The notes under the pieces were generated by a model that had not been told where the DNA came from, did not search any database, and saw only the letters and a program-made list of their open reading frames with translations. Of a stretch of 37,415 nt of DNA, positions 27,293-34,824 are shown piece after piece. Position 1 is the first letter of the stretch. Each line of letters starts with the position of its first letter. The DNA comes from Endozoicomonadaceae bacterium (GTDB lineage: Bacteria > Pseudomonadota > Gammaproteobacteria > Pseudomonadales > Endozoicomonadaceae): contig JAGLCE010000122.1 of assembly GCA_023146365.1 (NCBI GenBank), positions 1 through 37,415 on the forward strand, written 5' to 3'. The translations under genes and the position numbers were made by a program.

Positions 27293-28039
27293 ATGGCAGG
27301 TCATAGCAAATGGGCCAATATCAAGCACCGTAAGGCTGCACAAGATGCTAAGCGTGGTAAAATTTTCACCAAGCTGATTCGAGAACTAACTGTCGCTGCC
27401 AAGGCTGGAGGCGGAAATCCAGAAGATAACCCACGTCTGCGTGCCGCTGTGGATAAGGCGCTGGGTGCCAACATGACCCGGGATACCATTGATCGTGCGG
27501 TCGCCCGTGGTGCCGGTGATGACGATAACGACAACATGGAAGAGATCACCTATGAAGGTTACGGTCCCGGCGGTGTTGCGGTGTTAGTGGAATGCCTGAC
27601 TGATAACCGAAACCGAACCGTATCTGAAGTGCGTCATGCCTTTTCCAAGCATGGTGGTAACTTGGGTACGGACGGTTCTGTGGCTTACTTGTTTGAGCGC
27701 AAAGGGCAGATCTTTTTCGAACCTGGCGTGGATGAAGATGCCTTGATGGACGCCGCGTTGGAAGCAGGTGCGGAAGATGTTGTTAATAATGATGACGGCT
27801 CTATGGAGGTCACCACCGAGTGGACCGAGTTCGTGCAGGTGAAAGAGGCATTAGAAACGGCGGGTATGATACCAGCGGATGGCGAGGTGGCGATGGTACC
27901 GTCTACACAAGCGTTGCTGGATGCTTCAGGGGCAGAAAAGATTATGAGGCTAATCGATCGCTTGGAAGATCTGGATGATGTTCAAAATGTCTACAGTAAT
28001 GCGGATATTTCGGATGAGGTCATGGCATCCCTCGACTGA
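27293..28039 (+). CDS. yebC: YebC/TACO1-family protein
   Basis: A 248-residue protein beginning with the family signature MAGHSKWANIKHRKAAQDAK. The frame is open from 27200, but ATG at 27293 is the conserved start, with GAGG about 10 bp before it. The family was long listed as transcriptional regulators; recent work points to a role in translation of proline-rich stretches, with YebC binding the ribosome. The three-domain layout and length are normal. It lies between aspS and ruvC, its usual place. Confidence 0.96.
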   Translation: MAGHSKWANIKHRKAAQDAKRGKIFTKLIRELTVAAKAGGGNPEDNPRLRAAVDKALGANMTRDTIDRAVARGAGDDDNDNMEEITYEGYGPGGVAVLVECLTDNRNRTVSEVRHAFSKHGGNLGTDGSVAYLFERKGQIFFEPGVDEDALMDAALEAGAEDVVNNDDGSMEVTTEWTEFVQVKEALETAGMIPADGEVAMVPSTQALLDASGAEKIMRLIDRLEDLDDVQNVYSNADISDEVMASLD

Positions 28040-28116
28040 TACGCTCAGTGACTGGTTGAAGCAGACGTTGGGCAGGCTGGCGTCTACCTTGTGCAACAGG
28101 ATGTTCAAGCAAATAT

Positions 28117-28644
28117 ATGGCAATTATTTTAGGTATTGATCCGGGTTCGCGTATTACGGGTTTCGGGATGATCAACCAGGTCGGTTCGCGGATTGAATAT
28201 ATTGATTCCGGGTGTATTCGAACCCTGCCGAGCGAGCTGCCCGAAAGACTACAACAGATTTATGAAGGTATTTACCAGGTGATCGAGATGCATCAGCCGC
28301 AAACGGTTGGAATCGAGCAGGTGTTTATGTCTCGTAATGCAGACTCGGCATTGAAGTTGGGGCAGGCGCGTGGTGCGGCCATTGTCGCAGCGGTTAATCA
28401 AGGCTTACCGGTGTCGGAGTATTCTGCGCGGCAGGTGAAGCAATCCGTTGTGGGTAAAGGCTCTGCTGATAAAACACAGGTGCAACACATGGTGATGACG
28501 CTCCTGAAGCTGAACAAGGTGCCGCAAGCGGATGCCGCTGACGCGCTTGCCGTCGCACTGTGTCATGCTCACACACAACAAAGCCTTATCCGTATGGCGA
28601 CCAGCAAAGGCACTGTCCGTATGGGGAGTGGGCGGTTACGTTAA
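28117..28644 (+). CDS. ruvC: Holliday junction resolvase RuvC
   Basis: A 175-residue RNase H-fold endonuclease that cuts four-way DNA junctions. All four acidic metal ligands are visible: D8 in ILGIDPGSR, E67 in VGIEQVFM, and D139 and D142 in ADAADALAVALCH. The start ATG at 28117 gives the family N-terminus MAIILGIDPG; the ribosome site is weak. It works with the RuvAB branch-migration motor encoded by the next two genes. Spacing to ruvA is 42 bp. Confidence 0.98.
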   Translation: MAIILGIDPGSRITGFGMINQVGSRIEYIDSGCIRTLPSELPERLQQIYEGIYQVIEMHQPQTVGIEQVFMSRNADSALKLGQARGAAIVAAVNQGLPVSEYSARQVKQSVVGKGSADKTQVQHMVMTLLKLNKVPQADAADALAVALCHAHTQQSLIRMATSKGTVRMGSGRLR

Positions 28645-28686
28645 ACCGTCATTTATGAAGTAAAGCGCTATCAGGCGAGGGTGGAG

Positions 28687-29304
28687 ATGATCGGTCGTTT
28701 AAGGGGGGTGGTGGTAGAAAAACGTCCTCCCCAACTGTTATTGGAGGTCAACGGTGTCGGCTATGAGGTCGAGGCACCGATGACGACGTTTTATCGCCTG
28801 CCTGAAGAGGGGGAGGAAGTCACTCTCTATACACATTTTGTCGTTCGTGAAGATGCGCAGTTGCTGTATGGATTTGTTGATCGTAAGGAGCGTCAGTTGT
28901 TTTGTACGCTGATTCGGGTCAATGGGGTTGGGCCAAAGTTAGGGTTGGCCATTCTATCCGGCATGGAATCGGAAAAGTTTGTCCGCTGTGTACATGATGA
29001 TGACAGCGCAACACTGATGCGCCTACCGGGCATTGGCAAAAAAACCGCTGAGCGCCTAATCGTTGAGATGCGCGACCGGCTGGATGACTGGATGCCTGAT
29101 ATTGTGAGTGGTACCAGCGTGTCAGGTTCGGCGTTGGTGATGGCGAATAGACCATCTGATCGCATGGTGGTTCAAGATGCGATCAGCGCACTGGTGTCGC
29201 TGGGGTATCGTCAGCAGGATGCCAACCAGGCGATTGGCGCCATAAAAAAAGAAGGATTGGCCAGTGAAGAGCTGATTCGTCGTGCGCTGAAGGCGATGGC
29301 ATAA
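28687..29304 (+). CDS. ruvA: Holliday junction DNA-binding protein RuvA
   Basis: A 205-residue RuvA with the N-terminal OB fold (MIGRLRGVVVEK and following), two helix-hairpin-helix motifs (NGVGPKLGLAILSGM and LPGIGKKTAERLIVEM) and a C-terminal RuvB-contact domain (AISALVSLGYRQQDANQAI). A GTG at 28681 opens the frame, but ATG at 28687 gives the universal RuvA start. The tetramer holds the junction flat while RuvB pumps DNA. The gap to ruvB is 112 bp and contains a short CACCC/GGGTG hairpin without a T-run. Confidence 0.98.
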   Translation: MIGRLRGVVVEKRPPQLLLEVNGVGYEVEAPMTTFYRLPEEGEEVTLYTHFVVREDAQLLYGFVDRKERQLFCTLIRVNGVGPKLGLAILSGMESEKFVRCVHDDDSATLMRLPGIGKKTAERLIVEMRDRLDDWMPDIVSGTSVSGSALVMANRPSDRMVVQDAISALVSLGYRQQDANQAIGAIKKEGLASEELIRRALKAMA

Positions 29305-29416
29305 CCCGTTGTTGATCATGCGCCACCCTCTTTATGGGTGATCTGGATTGATAGGAAACCATGAATAACAGACCATCTCGTGCTTATGTCAGAGCGAGTG
29401 GGTCAGTAGGTGCTTG

Positions 29417-30424
29417 ATGATCGAAAGTGACCGATTGATATCGTCCGATGATACGCCTCAGGAAGAGCGTCTGGATCGTGCTATACGGCCTATCAAACTG
29501 GCTGATTATACGGGACAGTCTGCGGTTTGTGAGCAGATGGAGATCTTCATCTGCGCAGCCAGGCAACGTCGGGAGGCGCTGGATCATACCTTGATTTTTG
29601 GACCGCCTGGTCTGGGTAAGACGACACTGGCTAATATTTTGGCTCATGAAATGGGGGTCAGTTTGCGTACGACATCCGGTCCGATACTGGAAAAGGCCGG
29701 TGATCTAGCGGCGATGCTCACCAATCTTGAACCCAACGATATCCTGTTTGTGGATGAGATACATCGTTTAAGCCCTGTGGTGGAAGAGATGCTGTATCCG
29801 GCCATGGAAGACTATCAGCTGGATATTATGATTGGTGAAGGTCCTGCCGCCCGTTCGATAAAACTTGATCTGCCACCCTTTACCTTGGTAGGGGCAACGA
29901 CGCGGGCGGGTTTGCTGACATCGCCGCTTAGGGATCGTTTCGGTATTGTGCAGCGTCTTGAGTTTTATAGTGTGGAAGAGTTGACCACCATCGTTAGCCG
30001 TTCAGCTGTTATTCTTGGTGTGACCATGGATGAATCGGGTGCTCGGGAAGTGGCTGCTCGCTCGCGGGGAACGCCTCGGATTGCCAATCGGCTGCTGCGC
30101 CGTGTGCGCGATTATGCGGAAGTGTGTGGCAGTGGCTATGTGGATCAGGCAACGGCAGATGCTGCCTTAGTGATGCTAGACGTTGATAGCGCCGGTTTTG
30201 ATCATATGGATCGTCGTCTGCTTCAGGCTGTGGTGGAGAAGTTTGACGGTGGGCCAGTGGGGGTGGACAGTCTCGCAGCGGCCATCAGTGAGGAGCGGGG
30301 TACGATAGAGGATGTCTTGGAGCCTTATCTGATTCAGCAGGGTTATATCATGCGCACCCCAAGGGGACGTGTGCTGACCCGCAGAGCCTATGAGTATTTG
30401 GGATTATCAATGCAGCATTCGTAA
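29417..30424 (+). CDS. ruvB: Holliday junction branch-migration ATPase RuvB
   Basis: A 335-residue AAA+ ATPase. Walker A FGPPGLGKTT (about residues 59-68), Walker B FVDEIHRL and sensor 1 GATTRAG are intact, and the C-terminal winged-helix domain (EDVLEPYLIQQGYIMRTPRGR) is complete. The frame opens with TTG at 29414 directly before ATG 29417, which matches RuvB starts (MIESDRLIS). It is the last gene of the core block: ybgC and tolQRAB-pal, which follow ruvB in many gammaproteobacteria, are replaced here by accessory DNA. Confidence 0.98.
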   Translation: MIESDRLISSDDTPQEERLDRAIRPIKLADYTGQSAVCEQMEIFICAARQRREALDHTLIFGPPGLGKTTLANILAHEMGVSLRTTSGPILEKAGDLAAMLTNLEPNDILFVDEIHRLSPVVEEMLYPAMEDYQLDIMIGEGPAARSIKLDLPPFTLVGATTRAGLLTSPLRDRFGIVQRLEFYSVEELTTIVSRSAVILGVTMDESGAREVAARSRGTPRIANRLLRRVRDYAEVCGSGYVDQATADAALVMLDVDSAGFDHMDRRLLQAVVEKFDGGPVGVDSLAAAISEERGTIEDVLEPYLIQQGYIMRTPRGRVLTRRAYEYLGLSMQHS

Positions 30425-31235
30425 CGCGATCAAAAAGCACAAGCTGTTTTCTACTGAGACTCTGCCAAAAAAGTCATCGACCCTGCTGTGCAATCGGCAT
30501 CTCAACAATGGCACAACAAACTCGACGTTTGATGATGACTATTGGTAAGGAGCGAGCATTAATGAAGGTTGCGATGATGAATCACGAATGTTTATTGTTA
30601 AAACAAATGAGATAACACAAAACTCAACACAAAAATAGATAGCTAAAATAAACACATTTCTGAATCCGTGATTTCTGGATTACTTTCCCATTCCCATCGT
30701 TTAAGAACACTGAGTGAGGCTCAGGATTAAACTTTTTACTGAGAACTGTTCATAATTTATTCAAAAGTGCACAAACATTACCGACAAAACGGATTTATGA
30801 AGGCTTTTTCCACTCTTCAGAACAGCGAACGCCATGGCCTTCGGTGAAAGCTTTTATTATCTTGTTCTGGATAGGTGTTTGCCGATTGAGTCAAATGGTC
30901 AAGCCATCAATACACAGCATAAGTAATTTATAGTGAACAAAGGGTTGCTCATCTAAAAACCAATACGGCATTGAACTTGTGTCGTTTGTTCTTGTCTAAC
31001 TCGATAAGTTTATGGATGGATAAGCTGTCTGTGTACTACTTTTGGCTTATTTTGGCTTATTTTGGCTTACTTTGGCTTACTTAAAGTATATAGAGAAATC
31101 ATATAATGTAGACACTTACTATGTGATTATGTTATTCAGAGCTAAAAAATTATTTGAAAGAAGTAGAAAAATTTTAGCAAGGATATGGCCAATATAAAAA
31201 CTGAGTGAAATGCGTTTAAATAATGTTATATTTAT
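30425..31235. other. Long gap between ruvB and the methyltransferase-like gene
   Basis: About 810 bp with no supportable gene. A minus-strand reading at about 30680-30890 looks protein-like in short pieces but is broken by several stops. A decamer array lies at 31041-31080, followed by TATAAT at 31102-31107, the likely -10 region for the next gene although no clear -35 box is seen. It marks the border of island 2. Confidence 0.5.
31041..31080. repeat. Decanucleotide tandem array (TTTGGCTTAY)4
   Basis: Four head-to-tail 10-bp units, two ending T and two ending C, lie directly upstream of TATAAT (31102) and about 155 bp before the next coding start. The length and placement recall the decamer arrays at 16011 and 34471, although the unit sequences differ. 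Confidence 0.93.
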
Positions 31236-32753
31236 ATGGGAATATCTATTATGGGTCAATTAGAGATAAAGGTTAGTGATGCTATTTCTCCTAATACAGG
31301 ATTAAATAAGTCCGTTGAAGTAGATATCAAACATGGTTGGTTTTATAAATTCTTTGTTGAGTTTATCTGGAATGGGCTCTGTCATTTAATTAATTATATT
31401 ATCGAAAGTTCTTGTTGCTATTCTTTTATGAAAGAAAGGGAAGTTAGAATAGCTAAAGGTAATGAACGTCTGAATCGATTATACTCTCTTGAGCTTGAGA
31501 ATATGAAAGTGGATGAGTTTGAAGTAGATTCTGATAATAAAATTGCTGTAGATGATGCCACAACAGTTGAAATTCCTCCATTTAAAAATGAGATAAAAGT
31601 CGACATTTCTGGAAATTTTTGTGTATCTGTGTTTATGGAATCTGAAAATCAAGAGGGTTGCACTGAAAAGGTAGAATTTGGCTCATTTAAGGCGAATAAA
31701 ATTAACGATCACCTAATGTCTGATCTTAGAACTATATCTTCACATAGCCGTGTGAAGCTTGTTGAATCGATACTAAACATAAAGCTTTTTAAAAGCAAGC
31801 AACGCTATACCTCATTCATTGAGCTTCATTTGAGAGAAGTCGCAAAACAAAAGTCTAAAGCATTTTTTGTGGTGGATGTGGGTACCATTCAGTTTCGTTC
31901 TTATTTTACTAACGAAAACATAGAAAAAATAAAGGGTCATCTTGAAGCACTGTACAAGAAATTGCCTGAAGAAAATCTCTATATTCAGAGCGTGTTACGC
32001 TATCTTATAGCGCTTAAAAATAATCGTTATCCTAAAAAATACCCATCGATAGATGCGTTCAACTTTTGTTTAAATAATTTGAAACTTTCAAAAGGTCTTG
32101 AGGATACCGCGAAGACATTATTCCATGGATTCTCAGGAGGAAAACTCACACATTCTTTTGATCTTTGTTTTTTGAGAAAGCTATTTGATCACATTAAATT
32201 GATTGGGAATAATCCATTGCTTCTTGAGGTTCATGCGGGTAATGGTTATTTTGCAAAAGTTTTGAATGAAAATGGTATTAGCACTATTCCTATTGACGCT
32301 TGTATATCTAATTTTGTATGTGAAAAATTGATGCAAGATGTCTTTTTTTATTTTGATGCAGATGCTATTAAACAGTTTAATGAGCTAGTGATTAGAATAA
32401 AAAATAAAAATGTTGAGGTGAGTCCTATTATCATTACTAACATGCCAGGGGGAGACTTAACTATCTTTGCAAATGCAATGTGTAGAGGACTTGAAGATAT
32501 AAAGGACTTAACTGTTATTATTATAGGGAAAAGACATCTTGATGTGCATCTTCATCCCAATTCAATGGGAGAAGATGTTCAGTGTACAGAATTGACAAGT
32601 CTTCTCTCTTATGTTAATCAAAAGAGAAGGCATGATAAAATATTTGAATATAAGCTGAAAGAACCATCTATGTTTAAAACGCCTAACGGTAAACCAATAA
32701 TATTAAATTTACCTTATTTGTGTCCGTACTTTAGTGAGAGTAGGCTATTTTGA
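31236..32753 (+). CDS. Putative SAM-dependent methyltransferase-like protein
   Basis: A 505-residue AT-rich protein. Residues 328-354 read as a Rossmann methyltransferase motif I and post-I: LLLEVHAGNGYFAKVLNENG, then a strand ending in IDA. Residues 396-406 (SPIIITNMPGG) sit where motif IV would be. The N-terminal 300 residues match nothing I know; residues 37-62 form a hydrophobic stretch rich in aromatic residues and Cys. The large extra N-terminus and the island setting suggest a secreted enzyme, but that is inference. ATG at 31251 is an alternative start with GGGA about 10 bp before it. No operon partner is visible. Confidence 0.55.
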   Translation: MGISIMGQLEIKVSDAISPNTGLNKSVEVDIKHGWFYKFFVEFIWNGLCHLINYIIESSCCYSFMKEREVRIAKGNERLNRLYSLELENMKVDEFEVDSDNKIAVDDATTVEIPPFKNEIKVDISGNFCVSVFMESENQEGCTEKVEFGSFKANKINDHLMSDLRTISSHSRVKLVESILNIKLFKSKQRYTSFIELHLREVAKQKSKAFFVVDVGTIQFRSYFTNENIEKIKGHLEALYKKLPEENLYIQSVLRYLIALKNNRYPKKYPSIDAFNFCLNNLKLSKGLEDTAKTLFHGFSGGKLTHSFDLCFLRKLFDHIKLIGNNPLLLEVHAGNGYFAKVLNENGISTIPIDACISNFVCEKLMQDVFFYFDADAIKQFNELVIRIKNKNVEVSPIIITNMPGGDLTIFANAMCRGLEDIKDLTVIIIGKRHLDVHLHPNSMGEDVQCTELTSLLSYVNQKRRHDKIFEYKLKEPSMFKTPNGKPIILNLPYLCPYFSESRLF

Positions 32754-32765
32754 ATTTTTTAGTAT

Positions 32766-32789
32766 GGCTTTATTGTGTATTGTAAAGCC
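32766..32789. terminator. Weak hairpin after the methyltransferase-like gene
   Basis: GGCTTTA and TAAAGCC form a 7-bp stem with a 10-nt loop, 12 bp after the stop codon. No T-run follows directly, so termination is uncertain. Confidence 0.3.
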
Positions 32790-32987
32790 TGCTGTTCTAC
32801 TATCAATACGTTCCTTTTTTGTGAATGTGAATCCGGTAACATTCCCGATGCCCGTCTGCACAATTCGCTCGGCGAAGCACGGCCTGCCGACCATCAGATA
32901 GTCACACATCAGCATACTGATCGAGCAATGTCTGCACAACTCGGCCTCGACTGTTTGGGCGGTCAACCGATGTGCGCCGGATCTGAG
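32790..32987. other. GC-richer patch between convergent island genes
   Basis: About 200 bp, clearly richer in G and C than the genes on both sides. Open frames exist on both strands but neither has a motif or ribosome site. The patch reaches the 3' end of the minus-strand gene at 32988, whose last eight residues appear to come from it. Probably a remnant of an inserted element. Confidence 0.4.
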
Positions 32988-33647
32988 TCATTCGGGAAGC
33001 ATGCTTTGGATCAAGGGCTTTTTGCATTTTAACATATATTTTTTTATGTGCTTTGATATGTTTGGATCTGTATTAACATCTTCTAATTTTTTCAAATTCA
33101 TTAACATCCAAAAAAAATAAAAATATGTTTTATTATCGGGCGCACGGAAAAAGAAATAGTGGTAAATCTCTTCGAGTTCCTTTAAATAGATATCGTTTTC
33201 TGATGTACCTTTATTTCTAAAAAAACTGAAATAATCATTCGCTGTCATAATCGACGCTGGAACGCTTATGCAGGTTACAGTCATTAGTACTATTGTAAAA
33301 GCAGAAGCTCCAATCATTGATATTGCAATTATTACAAACAGCAAAAATGGAGATACAAGCGATGCCACAACAATGAAAAAACTCGCAAACCTAATAACAG
33401 TCTTGATTGTATCAATTACTTTTTCTTTAGTTGTTATCCTAGCCTTTATCGAAGCATCACGAACCTTAATATCCTCCAGATTTTCTAATTGAGCCTCTAC
33501 CTTTATCACATACCTATCATCAATGTGTGCTAAATCATGATTATTTTCAATGCCTGGATTCAACGAAGTTAACTCGATATCACTAGACATTACATTTGTT
33601 TTGTCCATCATATCATGATGATTTCTATATATTATGTTATCAGTCAT
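32988..33647 (-). CDS. Small membrane protein with bilobed hydrophobic region
   Basis: A 219-residue protein I cannot name. Residues 1-80 are polar and helical. Two hydrophobic segments with a short break cover about 84-107 and 110-133 (FIVVASLVSPFLLFVIIAIS and following). The C-terminal 85 residues are charged and aromatic (EEIYHYFFFRAPDNKTYFYF). This hairpin-like hydrophobic region recalls chlamydial Inc proteins inserted into host membranes, a shape resemblance only. No Shine-Dalgarno precedes the ATG. The last residues (LIQSMLPE) are encoded by the GC-richer patch, so the original C-terminus may have been altered. It converges with the methyltransferase-like gene. Confidence 0.6.
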   Translation of the reverse strand: MTDNIIYRNHHDMMDKTNVMSSDIELTSLNPGIENNHDLAHIDDRYVIKVEAQLENLEDIKVRDASIKARITTKEKVIDTIKTVIRFASFFIVVASLVSPFLLFVIIAISMIGASAFTIVLMTVTCISVPASIMTANDYFSFFRNKGTSENDIYLKELEEIYHYFFFRAPDNKTYFYFFWMLMNLKKLEDVNTDPNISKHIKKYMLKCKKPLIQSMLPE

Positions 33648-33795
33648 ACTATATAAATTTATACATTTAAAAATGAGTAAAGTTCCAAGCCTATGTACGA
33701 GACAAAACTTGAAGCAGAGTTTGAAAGTCTATCTGATCTGATCATTTTTTGAACATCTATTTTTCAACACTCTACGAAGCATATCTAGTCCTAGC

Positions 33796-33816
33796 AGTTT
33801 GTCGGACTGACAAACT
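33796..33816. repeat. Inverted repeat beside the IS3 remnant
   Basis: AGTTTGTC-GGACT-GACAAACT forms a perfect 8-bp stem with a 5-nt loop, 15 bp before the first recognisable transposase codons. It may be the junction where the IS was cut or overwritten. Confidence 0.6.
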
Positions 33817-33830
33817 TCTAAGAAGAAGAG

Positions 33831-34190
33831 CTGAGGATAATCTCCTCGTACAGCAGGCCGCGGGTGAGCAATGACAACCCCTACTCAGAGGCATTGTTCC
33901 GAACGCTGAAATACCGAGCGGATTGGCCATCTACAGGCTTCGACAGTTTAGATAAGGCGCGAGATCGGGTGTAAGGCTTTGTGAGTTGGTACAACAATGA
34001 CCACAAACACAGCAAAATTAACGTTGTCACGCCGTCGCAGCGGCATGCGAAACAAGACCGAGCGCTACTAGCAAGGCGAAAAATAGTTCTGGAAAAAACC
34101 AAGGCGACAACACCGAGCCGATGGTCAGGCTCTGTCAGAAATTGCGAGCCCGCTGGTGTGGTTAGCCCAAACCAGAAAACACTGAAATGA
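33831..34190 (+). pseudogene. IS3-family transposase, C-terminal remnant
   Basis: About 120 codons of the catalytic-domain end of an IS3-group OrfB. The frame gives SRPRVSNDNPYSEALFRTLK, then ADWPSTGFDSL, a TAA at 33972-33974 where sense is expected, then GFVSWYNNDHKHSKINVVTP and the usual tail RWSGSVRNCEP. The DDE glutamate region with NDNPYSE and WYN-H-HS are hallmarks of the family. The N-terminal half and OrfA are missing. After the stop, bases 34214-34240 resemble the right end of such elements (TTAGTGGCAACCACCTTG). Not functional. Confidence 0.9.
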
Positions 34191-34824
34191 AAGCAGCGAG
34201 CTAAAAACCAGAAATTAGTGGCAACCACCTTGAAAAACACCGCTTTAGTGCGTAAAAAAATACTTTCCTCTACTTAAATAAAATAATAATTGTTTCAAAA
34301 AGCTCCTTATGTTTGTGTAAAAAATGAGATATCAGCATTTATGAGCGACTTTAGCCACTCTCATTGAACACTTCCCATTTCCATGAAAATGGACATTGTT
34401 CATTTTTACACAACTACACGGGCATGGATATTCTCTCATACTACGATTTTGTGTGAATCGTAACTCTTAATGGCAGTTAGTGGCAGTTAGTGGTAGTTAA
34501 TGGTAGTTAATAGTAAAACAGGAGATTGATAAATGGATGCACTAAGCCAACGCATAGGCGTTATTCACTAGATTACCAACCACCCTCCGTTTAAGTGATA
34601 AAGTTCAGGTGAGGCGATAAGTAGACTGGCATAAGTAGCCCAGTAGGTTTTATATTTGATAATAGTGTCCTCTCTATTATTTTATTTCATATTTTATCAA
34701 ACTTATTTCTATGAAAATTGTCTATATAATTCATAAGGTGTTTAGATACACTTGTACACTTGAAAGTAAGGCAAATTCTACTTTTATTTCATAGTTATTA
34801 TTGTTACTTTAAAGGTATTATGTT
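34191..34824. other. Gap between IS3 remnant and ankyrin-like gene
   Basis: About 630 bp without a gene. It holds the probable IS right end near 34214-34240, a small hairpin CCATTT/AAATGG near 34379-34395 and the decamer array at 34471-34510. The last 150 bp before the next gene are very AT-rich. TATAAT occurs in CTATATAATTC near 34725, a possible -10 box without a clear -35. Confidence 0.45.
34471..34510. repeat. Decanucleotide tandem array (TGGYAGTTAR)4
   Basis: Two copies of TGGCAGTTAG followed by two of TGGTAGTTAA, then a partial unit. This is the third 10-bp-period array in the window, about 315 bp upstream of the ankyrin-like gene. Confidence 0.93.

Noticed and set aside
30680..30890. 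Protein-like minus-strand reading after ruvB
   Set aside because: Several in-frame stops and no family motif; could be a very old gene fragment or chance.
32775..33032. Plus-strand frame of 85 residues
   Set aside because: Overlaps the end of the minus-strand membrane protein gene and shows no motif or start signal.
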